A model generated the notes under the pieces. The model saw only the letters and a program-made list of their open reading frames with translations, did not search any database and was not told the DNA's origin. Source: Thiobacillus sp. 63-78 (GTDB lineage Bacteria; Pseudomonadota; Gammaproteobacteria; Burkholderiales; Thiobacillaceae). From it: a stretch of DNA of 64,000 nt. The position numbers and the translations under genes were made by a program. The DNA lies in the NCBI GenBank assembly GCA_001899765.1, contig MKWM01000011.1, positions 159,422 through 223,421 on the forward strand, written 5' to 3'. Below are positions 46,009-57,740 of the stretch, piece by piece. Every line of letters starts with the position of its first letter. The first letter of the stretch is position 1.

Positions 46009-46875
46009 ATGGCCGAGGAGACAGATCTTTCGCGCACCGAACCCGCAAGCCCGAGGCGCCTGCGGCTGGCACGAAGCGCGGGCGACGTGCCGCGTTCCGC
46101 CGAACTCACGGCGTGGGCGGTATTGATGGCGACGCTGGGCATGCTGGGCTGGCTGGCGCCGCGCCTGCTCAATAGCTTGCAGGTATTGACCGAAGTGGCA
46201 TTCATTCATGCCACGCAACCACTTTCTCCCGTCTTTATCGATGCTGCCTGGGCGGCGCTCTGGGCCGTGCTGCCGGTACTCGGGATCATATTTGTCGCGG
46301 CCCTGGTTGCCCCGCTCCTGCTCTCGGGCTGGGTATTCGTACCACAGATCACCCAGGCTGATCTGACGCGCGCCCATCCGTTCAAACCGTTCGCACGCCT
46401 GTTTTCCGTTGAGTCCTTGTTCGACGGATCGTTGGTGTTGCTGAAACTGTCACTGGCCGCCGCCGCAGTGGGCTGGATGCTGACCAGCGGCTGGTCGGGA
46501 CTGCACAGCCTCGCTCGCAGCGAAATGAGCATGGCGCTCGACGCGACAGCCGCCTGGGTGGGTCGCGGGCTGCTGGCGTTGGCGGCGGCTCTGGCATTGG
46601 CGGCGGCGGCGGATGCCGGCTGGCGCTGGTGGCGCTACCTGCGCCGTCATGCGATGACCTGGCAGGAAGTATTGGCCGAAGCACGCGAGTCCGAGGTGCG
46701 TCCGGAAATACGGGCGCGACTGCGCGACCGTCGGCAGCGCTCCGGGCGGGGCGAGGCCGGCCCTCTCCCTTTATCCCCGAATGGGGACAACCCTCTCCCG
46801 CAAGCGGGGGAGTCCCCTGAAGGGCATAAAGGAGCGGACGCCAAGCCCACATCGATCAATGAGGTGATCGGGTGA
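46009..46875 (+). CDS. flhB: Flagellar export protein FlhB lacking its autocleavage domain
   Basis: 288 residues instead of about 360-380. The start TEPASPRRLRLARSAGDVPRSAEL and the membrane domain are FlhB-like, as is the linker YLRRHAMTWQEVLAEARESEVRPEIRARLRDRR. Then the frame runs into palindromic repeat DNA (GPLPLSPNGDNPLPQAGESPEG) and stops before the NPTH cleavage motif. The cytoplasmic domain that switches export from rod/hook to filament subunits is therefore missing. The GTGA overlap with flhA is intact. Either export is impaired or a separate FlhB C-terminal homologue exists elsewhere. Confidence 0.85.
   Translation: MAEETDLSRTEPASPRRLRLARSAGDVPRSAELTAWAVLMATLGMLGWLAPRLLNSLQVLTEVAFIHATQPLSPVFIDAAWAALWAVLPVLGIIFVAALVAPLLLSGWVFVPQITQADLTRAHPFKPFARLFSVESLFDGSLVLLKLSLAAAAVGWMLTSGWSGLHSLARSEMSMALDATAAWVGRGLLALAAALALAAAADAGWRWWRYLRRHAMTWQEVLAEARESEVRPEIRARLRDRRQRSGRGEAGPLPLSPNGDNPLPQAGESPEGHKGADAKPTSINEVIG
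46761..46830. repeat. CCCTCTCCCGC-type palindromic repeat in the flhB 3' end
   Basis: Contains CCCTCTCCCT, ATCCCC/GGGGA pairs and CCCTCTCCCGCAAGCGGGGG, then AGTCCCCTGAAGGGC. Its core is shared with the repeat in sdhE at 56107. It encodes the last part of FlhB. Confidence 0.8.
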
Positions 46876-48950
46876 ACGCGCAGGGCGTGATGGTGATGGG
46901 TTTTCCGGTGAGCAGGCTGGCGGTGCCGACGCTGGTATTGCTGATCCTGGCCATGATGGTGCTTCCCTTGCCCGCCTTCATGCTCGATGTGCTGCTCACG
47001 CTCAACATCGCCCTGTCGATGATCGTATTGCTGGTGAGCCTGAATGCCCGGCGGCCGCTGGATTTCTCGGTGTTCCCCACCGTCCTGCTGCTGACGACGC
47101 TGCTGCGCCTGTCGCTCAACGTGGCCTCCACCCGCATCATCCTGATGCAGGGCCATACCGGACCGGAAGCGGCAGGCAAGGTGATCGAGTCGTTCGGTAA
47201 TTTTCTGGTCGGCGGCAATATCGCGGTCGGTTTCGTGGTGTTCATCATCTTGATCATCATCAATTTCGTTGTCATCACCAAGGGCGCGGGGCGCATCGCC
47301 GAGGTCGCGGCACGCTTTACGCTGGACTCGATGCCGGGCAAGCAGCTGGCGGTCGATGCCGATCTGAGTGCCGGCTTTATCAATGAAGCCGAGGCGCGTA
47401 CGCGTCGCCACGACATTGGCCGCGAATCCGATTTCTATGGTGCGATGGACGGCGCCTCCAAATTTGTGCGTGGTGACGCCATCGCCGGCATGATCATCCT
47501 GGTGGTCAATCTGCTCGGCGGGGTTGCGGTGGGTCTGCTGCAGCACAACCTGGGGGTTTCCGAGGCACTCGGACGCTATGCGCTGCTGACCGTGGGTGAC
47601 GGGCTGGTGACGCAGATTCCCGCGCTGATCATTTCCACTGCGGCCGGCATCGTCGTGAGCCGCGCGTCGAGCGAGCAGGACCTGTCGCGTGAATTTTCCA
47701 CCCAGATTTTTGGCCGCCCGCAAACCTTGTACGTGGCTGCGGCCGTGCTGGGCGCGCTGGGGGTGATTCCGGGAACGCCTCATCTGGCCTTCCTGACCAT
47801 TGCCGCGCTATTGGGCGGGCTGGGCGCCTGGTTGATGCGCCGCCAGCGCACGGCCACATTCGACGTCGAACCGCTGGAGCGGATCGAAGTGGAGACCGCG
47901 CCGCTCGACGTCACCTGGGAGGACATCCCGCCGGTCGACGTGCTGGCGCTTGAGGTCGGCTACCGGCTGATTCCCCTCGTCGACCGCAATCAGGGGGGGG
48001 CGGCACTGAGCAAGATCACCGAGGCACGGCGGCGTTTTGCCGCCGACCTGGGATTGGTGGTCCCGCTCATCCGTGTGCGTGACAACCTGGATCTGAAACC
48101 CAACACTTACCGTATCACGCTCAAGGGCGTCGACGTGGCGCACGGCGAGATGCATGCGGGTCAGGTGCTGGCGGTCGACATGGGCGATGTACTCGGACAC
48201 CTCGACGGTGCGCCGGGGCTGGATCCGCTTACCGGACTGGCCGGCGTGTGGCTGGAAGCCAGCCGGGTGGAAGAAGCCGAATTGCGCGGGTTTGCCGTGC
48301 TGGAACCCGCCGAATTGATCGCGCGCCAGGTCGAAGCCGTCTTCCGCCAGCATGCCGCAGAACTGCTGGGCCGCACCGAAGTGCAGCAATTGCTCGACAC
48401 GCTGGCACGCAGCCATCCCGGACTGGTCGAGGACGTGACGCCGCGACATCTGCCGCTGACCAGTGTGCAGGCGGTGCTGCAGCAACTGATCGCGGAAAAT
48501 GTCTCGATCCGCGATACCCGAACGTTGTTCGAAACGCTGGCGGCGCGCGCGCCGAAAAGCCAGGCCATCGACGACCTGGTGGAAACCGTGCGCGCGGCAC
48601 TGGGACGCAGCATCGTCGACCGCCTGTTCGAAGGCGGCAATACGCTGCACGTGATTGGCCTGAATGCCATGACTGAAACCCGCCTGCTGAATGAAATGGG
48701 TGATGAGGGCGAGGCCCTGCTGTCGCCCGTTACGCTCGATGCATTGAACGAGGCCGCCGAGCGGGCGCTGGCCGCGCAGGAGGCTGCGGGCTATCCGCCG
48801 GTTCTGCTGACCTCGCCCGGCCTGCGTGCTGTGCTGTCACGCTTGCTGCGGCGCCATCTGCCGCAGCTTTCGGTGATTGCCTATGCCGAAGTGCCTGCCG
48901 ATAAAGTCGTCCGCATGAGCACGGAGCTGAACATCGGAGCGCGCGAATGA
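46872..48950 (+). CDS. flhA: Flagellar export gate protein FlhA
   Basis: 692 residues from GTG 46872. The N-terminal eight helices include LPLPAFMLDVLLTLNIALSM and the FHIPEP loop with VFPTVLLLTTLLRLSLNVASTR and KGAGRIAEVAARFTLDSMPGKQ. The C-terminal cytoplasmic domain (about 340-692) binds chaperones and substrates. It forms the nonameric ring of the export apparatus. Confidence 0.97.
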   Translation: MNAQGVMVMGFPVSRLAVPTLVLLILAMMVLPLPAFMLDVLLTLNIALSMIVLLVSLNARRPLDFSVFPTVLLLTTLLRLSLNVASTRIILMQGHTGPEAAGKVIESFGNFLVGGNIAVGFVVFIILIIINFVVITKGAGRIAEVAARFTLDSMPGKQLAVDADLSAGFINEAEARTRRHDIGRESDFYGAMDGASKFVRGDAIAGMIILVVNLLGGVAVGLLQHNLGVSEALGRYALLTVGDGLVTQIPALIISTAAGIVVSRASSEQDLSREFSTQIFGRPQTLYVAAAVLGALGVIPGTPHLAFLTIAALLGGLGAWLMRRQRTATFDVEPLERIEVETAPLDVTWEDIPPVDVLALEVGYRLIPLVDRNQGGAALSKITEARRRFAADLGLVVPLIRVRDNLDLKPNTYRITLKGVDVAHGEMHAGQVLAVDMGDVLGHLDGAPGLDPLTGLAGVWLEASRVEEAELRGFAVLEPAELIARQVEAVFRQHAAELLGRTEVQQLLDTLARSHPGLVEDVTPRHLPLTSVQAVLQQLIAENVSIRDTRTLFETLAARAPKSQAIDDLVETVRAALGRSIVDRLFEGGNTLHVIGLNAMTETRLLNEMGDEGEALLSPVTLDALNEAAERALAAQEAAGYPPVLLTSPGLRAVLSRLLRRHLPQLSVIAYAEVPADKVVRMSTELNIGARE

Positions 48951-50119
48951 ACACACGGGTCTTCATCGCGGCCAATGCGCGCGAGGGCTTGATGCGCGTA
49001 CGCAGGGAATTGGGCGACGATGCCGTCGTGCTGTCTACCCGGCCTCATCCCCAAGGCGTCGAGTTGCTGGCCAGCGCTTACGGCGATCTGGCCGTCCCGG
49101 CGATCGGCGAGATGCCTGACACGTCCGGCAGTTCACGTATTCTGGCCGAGCTTTCCCGTCTCCGCGGCTTGCTGCAAAACCAGTTGGCCGGCTTTGCCTG
49201 GGGGACGGCGCGACGGCGCGATCCGGTGAGGGTGGCCGTGCTGCAGACCCTGTTCGCGGCCGGTTTCGGCAGTTCGCTGGCCCGTACGCTGGCCGCGCAT
49301 CTACCGCGTGGGCTCGATATCGAGGCGGCGCAGCGCTGGTTGCGTCAGGTCCTGATACGCAATCTGCCGGTCGCGGGGCGAGAGGCCGACCCGATGACGG
49401 CGGGTGGGCACTATGCGCTGGTCGGTTCGACCGGTTCGGGCAAGACGACCACGATCGCCAAACTCGCCACCCGCGGCGTCGATGCTCACGGATCAGCCGA
49501 CGTGGCACTGGTGGCGGCCGATGCCTACCGTATCGGCGCCACCGCGCAATTGAGGATATACGCCGATCTGCTCGGTGTGTCGCTGCATGTATGTGACGAC
49601 CAGGCCGGGCTGGTGCGGCTGCTCCCCGAACTCAAGGCCAGAAAACTGGTATTGATCGATACCGCGGGGTTTGCGCCCTCCGATCCGCGGATTCGCGAGA
49701 GTCGGGCGCTCGATGCGCTGGGCGTGCGCCGTCTGGCAGTGATCGCCGCGAACCAGCAGGGAGCGGCGATCGAACAGGCGATGCAGCGCTTCGGCGAAGC
49801 GGCGGCCGCCTGCATTCTGACCAAGCTCGACGAAGCCCCCCAGCCGGGCGCTGCGCTCGACAGCCTGATTCGCCATCGGCTTCCGCTGGCCTATATTGCA
49901 GGCGGCCAGCGGGTGCCGGAAGATCTCCATGCCCCCAATGCCGCCTATCTCATTGACCGCGCGCTGAAAGGCGGACAGCTTGTCACCCCGTATGCGCTCG
50001 AGGCCGAAGACTGGCCGCTGTTTGCCGGGGTCGAGGCCGATCGCGCGGAACGGCATGGCCGGATGAGCATTGATCCCTTAAAGCGCATGAATATCCTGAA
50101 GGGCACAGGTGCCGGCTGA
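48947..50119 (+). CDS. flhF: Flagellar SRP-like GTPase FlhF
   Basis: 390 residues, ATGA overlap with flhA. N-terminal B domain MNTRVFIAANAREGLMRVRR; NG GTPase with P-loop GSTGSGKTTTIAKLATR, VAADAYRIGATAQLR, DTAGF and TKLDEA. It sets flagellar number and polar place, usually with FlhG. Confidence 0.95.
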   Translation: MNTRVFIAANAREGLMRVRRELGDDAVVLSTRPHPQGVELLASAYGDLAVPAIGEMPDTSGSSRILAELSRLRGLLQNQLAGFAWGTARRRDPVRVAVLQTLFAAGFGSSLARTLAAHLPRGLDIEAAQRWLRQVLIRNLPVAGREADPMTAGGHYALVGSTGSGKTTTIAKLATRGVDAHGSADVALVAADAYRIGATAQLRIYADLLGVSLHVCDDQAGLVRLLPELKARKLVLIDTAGFAPSDPRIRESRALDALGVRRLAVIAANQQGAAIEQAMQRFGEAAAACILTKLDEAPQPGAALDSLIRHRLPLAYIAGGQRVPEDLHAPNAAYLIDRALKGGQLVTPYALEAEDWPLFAGVEADRAERHGRMSIDPLKRMNILKGTGAG

Positions 50120-50759
50120 TCAGGCGGCAGGGTTGCGGCGGCGCTCACGTCCGGCAGGACAGACTGCGCGCCGACCATTGCAATTCATCCACTGCCTGTC
50201 AGCTTCCGCCGGCCTGGGCACGCGCCTGGCGCATGCCTTGCATCAAATCGGGCGGACGCTCCTGCTGATCGACACACAGGACCGCCTTTTTGCCGCGTCC
50301 TCGCCTCGCAGCCTGTTCGGCTGGAAGCAGCAGCTCGAGCGCGGGCAGCTGCATACCCTGCCCCAGGCATATGGAGAGGGCTGGCATGCGCCCGGCGTGC
50401 GGGCGGACGAGCCCGCCCTGACTCACATTGCAAGCGATTACGACCATGTAATATTCGATACGGCCTGGGGCCGCAGCGATCTCGCGCTGCTGCCGGGCGC
50501 CATGCACAGGCTGGTCATGGACATACGCCATCCCGACGAATCGGCGCGGGAGGCCTATAGGGTGCTCAAGACGCTTGCCTGCTCGGGCGTGGCGTTCGAC
50601 GCCAGCTTGCTGGGTGATCGGCGTGCCTGCGATCATGTCCGGGCGGCAAGCTGCCATTTCCTGGAACGGAGCGTTACGCATGCCATGGTCAATCTGGCCG
50701 GCGAGGACGATGCATTTGCGGCGCTAGCCGTTAGAATGGCGGACGAGGAGCGGGCCTGA
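50109..50759 (+). CDS. flhG: FlhG/MinD-like protein without a P-loop
   Basis: 216 residues from GTG 50109, overlapping flhF by 11 bases. Position and the segments FIHCLSASAGLGTRLAHALHQIGRTLLLIDTQ and DHVIFDTAWGRSDLAL align with MinD-type ATPases. However, the Walker A KGGxGKT is replaced by SASAGLGTRLA with no Lys. It is shorter than FlhG (about 270-300). It may be a non-hydrolysing relative that still binds FlhF or a membrane partner. fliA follows. Confidence 0.65.
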   Translation: MPADQAAGLRRRSRPAGQTARRPLQFIHCLSASAGLGTRLAHALHQIGRTLLLIDTQDRLFAASSPRSLFGWKQQLERGQLHTLPQAYGEGWHAPGVRADEPALTHIASDYDHVIFDTAWGRSDLALLPGAMHRLVMDIRHPDESAREAYRVLKTLACSGVAFDASLLGDRRACDHVRAASCHFLERSVTHAMVNLAGEDDAFAALAVRMADEERA

Positions 50760-50770
50760 CGGCTTGGCAG

Positions 50771-51517
50771 ATGTCAAGACATACTAAAGACAGGGAAACC
50801 CTGAACATGGCAGGCAAACCATCGTCGCAAGACGAGCAGATCACCAAGTATGCGCCGCTGGTCAAGCGCATTGCCTATCACATGATGGCGCGCTTGCCCG
50901 CCAGTGTCGAAGTGGATGACCTCATCCAGGTCGGACTGATCGGCCTGCTGGATGCGGTCGGGCGCTTTGACGGCACCCAGGGCGCGCAGTTTGAATCCTA
51001 TGCCACCCAGCGTATCCGCGGCGCCATGCTCGACGAACTGCGCGAGGCCGATTGGCTGCCGCGTCATGTGCGACAGAAATCGCGGCAGATCGAAGCCGCC
51101 ATCCACCGGCTGGAGCAGCGTCACGGCAAGTCGCCGACCGAACAGGAGATTTCCGCCGAGCTGGGGATGCCGATCGAGCAGTATCAATCCATGCTGGGCG
51201 ATGTGAAGTGTTCACAACTGCTGTATTACGAAGACTTCTCCGACGAGGACAGCACCAGCTTCCTGGAGCGCTATCTGGTCGACGGCAGCAATGACCCGCT
51301 GGCGGTACTCGAGGACGAAGGTTTCCGCGACAGCCTGATCGCCGCGATCCACCACCTGCCGGAACGCGAGCGCAGCATGATGGGCATGTACTACGAACAG
51401 GACATGAACCTGAAGGAAATCGGCGCGGTGCTCGGGGTCTCCGAATCGCGCGTATGCCAGCTGCATTCGCAGGCGGTGGCACGCCTGCGCGCCCAGCTCA
51501 AGATCTGGAAAGACTGA
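50771..51517 (+). CDS. fliA: Flagellar sigma factor FliA (sigma-28)
   Basis: 248 residues; ATG 50771 or 50807 (MAGKPSSQ) may start it. Region 2: YAPLVKRIAYHMMARLPASVEVDDLIQVGLIGLLDAVGRFD; region 4: LPERERSMMGMYYEQDMNLKEIGAVLGVSESRVCQLHSQA. It directs late flagellar and chemotaxis genes and is controlled by FlgM. Confidence 0.96.
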   Translation: MSRHTKDRETLNMAGKPSSQDEQITKYAPLVKRIAYHMMARLPASVEVDDLIQVGLIGLLDAVGRFDGTQGAQFESYATQRIRGAMLDELREADWLPRHVRQKSRQIEAAIHRLEQRHGKSPTEQEISAELGMPIEQYQSMLGDVKCSQLLYYEDFSDEDSTSFLERYLVDGSNDPLAVLEDEGFRDSLIAAIHHLPERERSMMGMYYEQDMNLKEIGAVLGVSESRVCQLHSQAVARLRAQLKIWKD

Positions 51518-51588
51518 CTGCGGAGGGCAGAACGCGGATAAATCCGCGATAATGACGGCTTGTTTATCCAGCCGTTATTCTTTGCCTC

Positions 51589-52833
51589 ATGAGCCAAGCC
51601 CCCCTCACAAAAAGCGCAGCCAGAAAAAAAGCCCTCGATTACCACCGCTTGCCCAAACCCGGCAAGCTCGAAGTCGTTTCGTCCAAACCCTGTTCCACCC
51701 AGACGGACCTGTCGCTCGCGTACACGCCGGGCGTGGCGCAACCGGTGCTGGAGATCGCAAAGAACCCCGCCAGAGCCTACGAATACACGAACAAGGGCAA
51801 TCTGGTCGCGGTGATCACCGACGGCACCGCGATCCTCGGCCTGGGCAATCGCGGCCCGCTCGCCGCGAAACCGGTGATGGAGGGCAAGGCTGTATTGTTC
51901 AAGCAGTTTGCCGGGATCGACGTCTACGACATCGAAGTCAACGCGAAGACGCCGCAGGATTTCATCCGGGTAGTGGAGGCCATCGCGCCCACCTTCGGCG
52001 GAATCAACCTCGAAGACATTGCGGCGCCGCACTGTTTCGAAATCGAGGCGGCGCTGAAGAAGAAGCTCGACATCCCGGTATTCCATGATGACCAGCACGG
52101 CACCGCCACCATCATCTGCGCGGGGCTGATCAATGCCCTGCACGTGCAGGGCAAGGCCCTGGAAAGCGCGAAGATCGTATGCCTGGGCGCTGGCGCGGCA
52201 GGCATCGCCTCGCTCAACCTGCTGGTCGCGATGGGCGCACGGAAGCGCAACATCCTGCTGGTCGATTCCAGAGGCGTGGTGCACAAGGGGCGTTCCGATC
52301 TCAACGGCTTCAAGAAAGCCTATGCACGCCAGACTCCGCTGCGCACGCTGGGCGAGGCGATGGTGGGCGCCGACGTCTTCGTCGGCGTGTCGGACGCCAA
52401 TCTGGTCAGCCCGGCAATGGTCAAAAGCATGGCGGACAAGCCCGTGGTGTTCGCGCTGGCCAATCCCGATCCGGAAATCCTGCCGCAAAAGGCCAAGGCG
52501 GCACGCAGCGATCTCATCATGGCGACCGGTCGATCCGACTTTCCCAACCAGGTGAATAACGTGCTGGGCTTCCCGTTCATTTTCCGTGGCGCGCTCGATG
52601 CGCGGGCAAGCCAGATCACCGAAGCCATGCTGATTGCCGCGGTGAACGCGCTGGCCGAACTGGCGCGCGAACCGGTGCCGGCATCGGTGCTGAAGGCCTA
52701 CAAGCTGAAGAAGCTCAAGTTCGGCCCGGATTACATCCTGCCGAAACCCTTCGATCCGCGCCTTGCCCAGCGTGTCCCCCAGGCCGTGGCCAGGGCGGCG
52801 AAAAAGATACCGCCGGGCAGCAAGCGCCGCTGA
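51589..52833 (+). CDS. maeB: NADP-dependent malic enzyme, short form
   Basis: 414 residues. Motifs: [53 protein letters not shown] and the NAD(P) fold [13 protein letters not shown]. It lacks the C-terminal phosphotransacetylase-like half of full MaeB, so it is the short type. It forms pyruvate and CO2 from malate and stands directly before the sdh operon. Confidence 0.93.
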   Translation: MSQAPLTKSAARKKALDYHRLPKPGKLEVVSSKPCSTQTDLSLAYTPGVAQPVLEIAKNPARAYEYTNKGNLVAVITDGTAILGLGNRGPLAAKPVMEGKAVLFKQFAGIDVYDIEVNAKTPQDFIRVVEAIAPTFGGINLEDIAAPHCFEIEAALKKKLDIPVFHDDQHGTATIICAGLINALHVQGKALESAKIVCLGAGAAGIASLNLLVAMGARKRNILLVDSRGVVHKGRSDLNGFKKAYARQTPLRTLGEAMVGADVFVGVSDANLVSPAMVKSMADKPVVFALANPDPEILPQKAKAARSDLIMATGRSDFPNQVNNVLGFPFIFRGALDARASQITEAMLIAAVNALAELAREPVPASVLKAYKLKKLKFGPDYILPKPFDPRLAQRVPQAVARAAKKIPPGSKRR

Positions 52834-52858
52834 TCGGTGTCTGGCTAGAGCCGAATCG

Positions 52859-53239
52859 ATGAAGCCGATCGCGCGCCCTGTTTACCTCGATCTGTTGCGC
52901 ATTCATTTGCCGCTGCCCGGCTGGGTGTCGATCCTGCACCGGGTGTCGGGGGTGCTGCTGTTTCTGGCGGTCCCGCTCGGGGTGTGGGTCTTGTCGCGGT
53001 CGCTGTCGGACGAGGCCGGTTTTCTGCGCATGCTCGATTGGGCGACTCGCCCGCCGGTCAAACTGCTGCTGCTGCTTGCGGTATGGGCATTCGCGCATCA
53101 TCTGTGTGCGGGTGTGCGACATCTGGCGCTCGATATCCACTGGGGCGTGAATCTCAAGCCCGCACGGCAGAGCAGCCTGGCAGTGATGCTGGCCGCGGGG
53201 CTGGTGACGCTGCTTGCCGCCTGGAAGCTGTTCGCATGA
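52859..53239 (+). CDS. sdhC: Succinate dehydrogenase cytochrome b subunit SdhC
   Basis: 126 residues from ATG 52859. RPVYLDLLRIHLPLPGWVSILHRVSG holds the quinone-site Ser/Arg, and HHLCAGVRHLALD holds the heme His. Three membrane helices. sdhD overlaps by four bases. Confidence 0.94.
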   Translation: MKPIARPVYLDLLRIHLPLPGWVSILHRVSGVLLFLAVPLGVWVLSRSLSDEAGFLRMLDWATRPPVKLLLLLAVWAFAHHLCAGVRHLALDIHWGVNLKPARQSSLAVMLAAGLVTLLAAWKLFA

Positions 53240-53576
53240 AACTGGCTGTCGGCGCGCATACCGGTACCGGGACCTGGTTGATGCAGCGTGCGACGGCCAT
53301 CGTGCTGTCGCTGGCCTTGCCCGGCTTGACGATTCATTTCATGCTGGCCTGGCCGGTTGATTTTGCCGGCTGGCAGGCGCTGTTCGCACCGCTCTGGATG
53401 CGCGTGCTGCTGCTCCTGACCGTACTGGCGCTGGCTTTGCATGCCTGGGTCGGCGTACGCGACATCCTGATGGACTATGTCCATTTTACGGGTCTGCGGC
53501 TGGCGCTGTACCTGGCCGTGATCATCACGCTGGCGGGCAGCGTCGCATGGCTGGCCGCCGTTTTGTGGAGCCAGGC

Positions 53577-53580
<4 letters not shown>
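53236..53580 (+). CDS. sdhD: Succinate dehydrogenase membrane anchor SdhD
   Basis: 114 residues with three helices. [11 protein letters not shown] and [16 protein letters not shown] carry the heme and quinone-site residues (His, Asp, Tyr). Overlaps sdhC and the GTG start of sdhA. Confidence 0.93.
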
Positions 53581-55345
<1,765 letters not shown>

Positions 55346-55346
<1 letters not shown>

Positions 55347-56041
55347 TGAAATTCCGCCTCTATCGCTACAACCCTGAATCCGGCAAGCAACCTTATATGC
55401 AGGATGTCGAGCTCGACATCGATCCGGCCGGCAGGATGCTGCTTGATGCCCTGCTGGCGATCAAGGCACGGGATGAAACCTTGTCCTTGCGCCGGTCCTG
55501 CCGCGAAGGCGTGTGCGGCTCGGATGCGATGAATGTGAATGGCAGGAACCGCCTGGCGTGCATCACGCCACTGGGTGAACTCAGCGAACCGATTGAGATC
55601 AGGCCGCTGCCGGGCCTGCCGGTGATCCGTGACCTGATCGTCGATATGGAGCCGTTCTACAGGCAATATCGTTCAATCAAGCCCTGGCTCATCAACGACG
55701 ACCCCGTGCCCGAAACGGAGCGGCCGCAGAGTCCGGAAGACCGCGCATTGCTCGATGGCGCCTACGAGTGCATCCTGTGTGCGTGCTGCACGACCGCGTG
55801 TCCGTCGTTCTGGTGGAACCCCGACAAGTTCGTCGGCCCCGCGGGCCTGCTGCAGGCCTATCGTTTCATCGCCGATTCGCGCGACGAGGCGATGGCCGCG
55901 CGGCTCGATAATCTCGAGGATCCTTATCGCCTGTATCGCTGCCGTGGCATCATGAATTGCGTCGATGCCTGCCCGAAAGGGCTGAATCCGACCGAGGCCA
56001 TCGGACGCATCAAGGCACTGCTGGTAAAACGGCGTGTCTGA
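55346..56041 (+). CDS. sdhB: Succinate dehydrogenase iron-sulfur subunit SdhB
   Basis: 231 residues from ATG 55346. The 2Fe-2S Cys are in SCREGVCGSDAM, the 4Fe-4S and 3Fe-4S ligands in CILCACCTTACPSFWW and CVDACPKGLNP. It links FAD to quinone. Overlaps sdhA and sdhE. Confidence 0.96.
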
Positions 56042-56426
56042 CCAATCCTTTCCCGTGATGCCCGCCGGGGTGCAACCCTCGTTGATCGGGGTGGGCCCAG
56101 CCGCATCCCCCTCTCCCGCTTGCGGGAGAGGGCGGGGAGAGGGCAGCGGGAGAGGGGACGAACGCCATGCCCAAACCGATAGAATGGCCTGGCGCTGCAG
56201 GCGCGGCTTGCTCGAGCTCGATCTCTGGCTGGGTGGCTTTCTGACAGCGCACCGCGCTACACTGCAACCTTGCGAGATGGCTGCGCTGGATCGGCTGCTG
56301 GAGTTGCCGGACATGGACATTATCGACCGCCTGCAAGGCCGGTCGCTCGCCGGCGATGCCGCGCAGCAAGCACTTGTTCAACGCCTGCAATACTTCCAGG
56401 CCGCAACATTTTTGGAATCACAATGA
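56034..56426 (+). CDS. sdhE: SDH flavinylation factor SdhE with repeat-derived N-terminus
   Basis: Up to 130 residues from GTG 56034; the conserved part starts at ATG 56184 ([20 protein letters not shown]), with the RGLLELD motif of SdhE, which helps attach FAD to SdhA. The N-terminal roughly 50 residues include [16 protein letters not shown], translated from palindromic repeat DNA, and are not part of the normal fold. Which start is used is open. The overlap with gltA (ATGA) is kept. Confidence 0.8.
   Translation: MSDQSFPVMPAGVQPSLIGVGPAASPSPACGRGRGEGSGRGDERHAQTDRMAWRCRRGLLELDLWLGGFLTAHRATLQPCEMAALDRLLELPDMDIIDRLQGRSLAGDAAQQALVQRLQYFQAATFLESQ
56107..56157. repeat. CCCTCTCCCGC-type palindromic repeat in the sdhE 5' end
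   Basis: CCCTCTCCCGCTTGCGGGAG with AGGGCGGGGAGAGGGC after it; a stem of CTCTCCCGC/GCGGGAGAG is perfect. Same core as the flhB repeat at 46761. Confidence 0.85.
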
Positions 56427-57718
56427 AAAAAACCGTCACCCTGACCTTTAGCGACGGCAGCCCCTCGATCGAACTCCCGATCGAGGAGGGCACTTACGGA
56501 AAGCCGGTCATCGATATCCGGGCACTGGGCGCGCACGGTTATTTTTCCCACGACCCCGGCTTCACGGCGACATCGAGCTGCACCTCGGCCATCACCTATA
56601 TCGATGGAGAGCAAGGCCTGCTGTATTACCGTGGATACCCGATCGAGGAGCTGGCCTACCAATCGGACTATATGGAAGTGAGCTATCTGCTGCTCCATGG
56701 CGAGTTGCCGACGCCCGAACAGAAAGTGGCGTTCGAACAATCGATCCGCCATCACACCCTGCTGCACGACCAGATCGAAAACGTGTTTCGCGGCTTCCGC
56801 CGCAGCGCCCATCCGATGGCGGTGATGATTGGCGTGACCGGGGCGATGTCGGCCTTCTATCACCGGGGGCTCGACAACTTCAATCCAGAGCACCGCGTGA
56901 TCGTTGCGCATCGGCTGATTGCGAAGGTGCCTACTGTCGCGGCCTGGGCATACAAGTTCAACGAGGGCCAGCCTTTCGTCTATCCGCAGAATCGCCTGGA
57001 CTATGCCGAGAACTTCATGCACATGATGTTCTCCAGCCCCTGCGAGCCCTACGAGCCGAATCCGGTACTGGCGCGCGCGCTCGATCGCATCTTCATCCTG
57101 CACGCCGATCACGAACAGAATGCCTCGACCTCGACCGTGCGCCTGGCGGGTTCCAGCGGCGCCAATCCTTACGCGTGCATCGCGAGCGGCATGGCCTCGC
57201 TATGGGGGCCGCTGCACGGCGGCGCCAACGAGGCAGTATTGCGAATGCTGGAAGAGATCGGCGACGTCGCCAAGATCCCGGAGTACATCAATCGTGCCAA
57301 GGACAAGTCGGATTCCTTCCGCCTGATGGGTTTCGGCCATCGCATCTACAAGAACATGGATCCGCGCGCCGCAATCATCCGCCAGACCTGCTACGAAGTG
57401 CTGGACGAGCTCGATCTGCGCGACGATCCGCAGTTCAGGATCGCGCTTGAGCTTGAGCGCATCGCACTGGAAGACGAATACTTCATCGCCAGAAAGCTCC
57501 ATCCCAACGTCGATTTCTATTCCGGCATCATCTTCCGGGCCATGGGCATTCCAACCAGCATGTTCACGGCGCTGTTCGCCATGGCGCGCACCGCGGGCTG
57601 GGTGGCGCAGTGGCACGAAATGCTGTCTGATCCGGCACACAAGATCGGCCGTCCGCGCCAGCTCTACACCGGCTCGGTGCGGCGCGAATTCGTCCCGCTT
57701 GCGCAGCGCAAGACCTGA
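56423..57718 (+). CDS. gltA: Citrate synthase (type II)
   Basis: 431 residues from ATG 56423. Catalytic set: [44 protein letters not shown]. The NADH-sensitive hexameric form is suggested by length and N-terminal domain. Overlaps sdhE by four bases. Confidence 0.97.
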   Translation: MKKTVTLTFSDGSPSIELPIEEGTYGKPVIDIRALGAHGYFSHDPGFTATSSCTSAITYIDGEQGLLYYRGYPIEELAYQSDYMEVSYLLLHGELPTPEQKVAFEQSIRHHTLLHDQIENVFRGFRRSAHPMAVMIGVTGAMSAFYHRGLDNFNPEHRVIVAHRLIAKVPTVAAWAYKFNEGQPFVYPQNRLDYAENFMHMMFSSPCEPYEPNPVLARALDRIFILHADHEQNASTSTVRLAGSSGANPYACIASGMASLWGPLHGGANEAVLRMLEEIGDVAKIPEYINRAKDKSDSFRLMGFGHRIYKNMDPRAAIIRQTCYEVLDELDLRDDPQFRIALELERIALEDEYFIARKLHPNVDFYSGIIFRAMGIPTSMFTALFAMARTAGWVAQWHEMLSDPAHKIGRPRQLYTGSVRREFVPLAQRKT

Positions 57719-57740
57719 CAGGCCGGGAATCGACCTTGCC

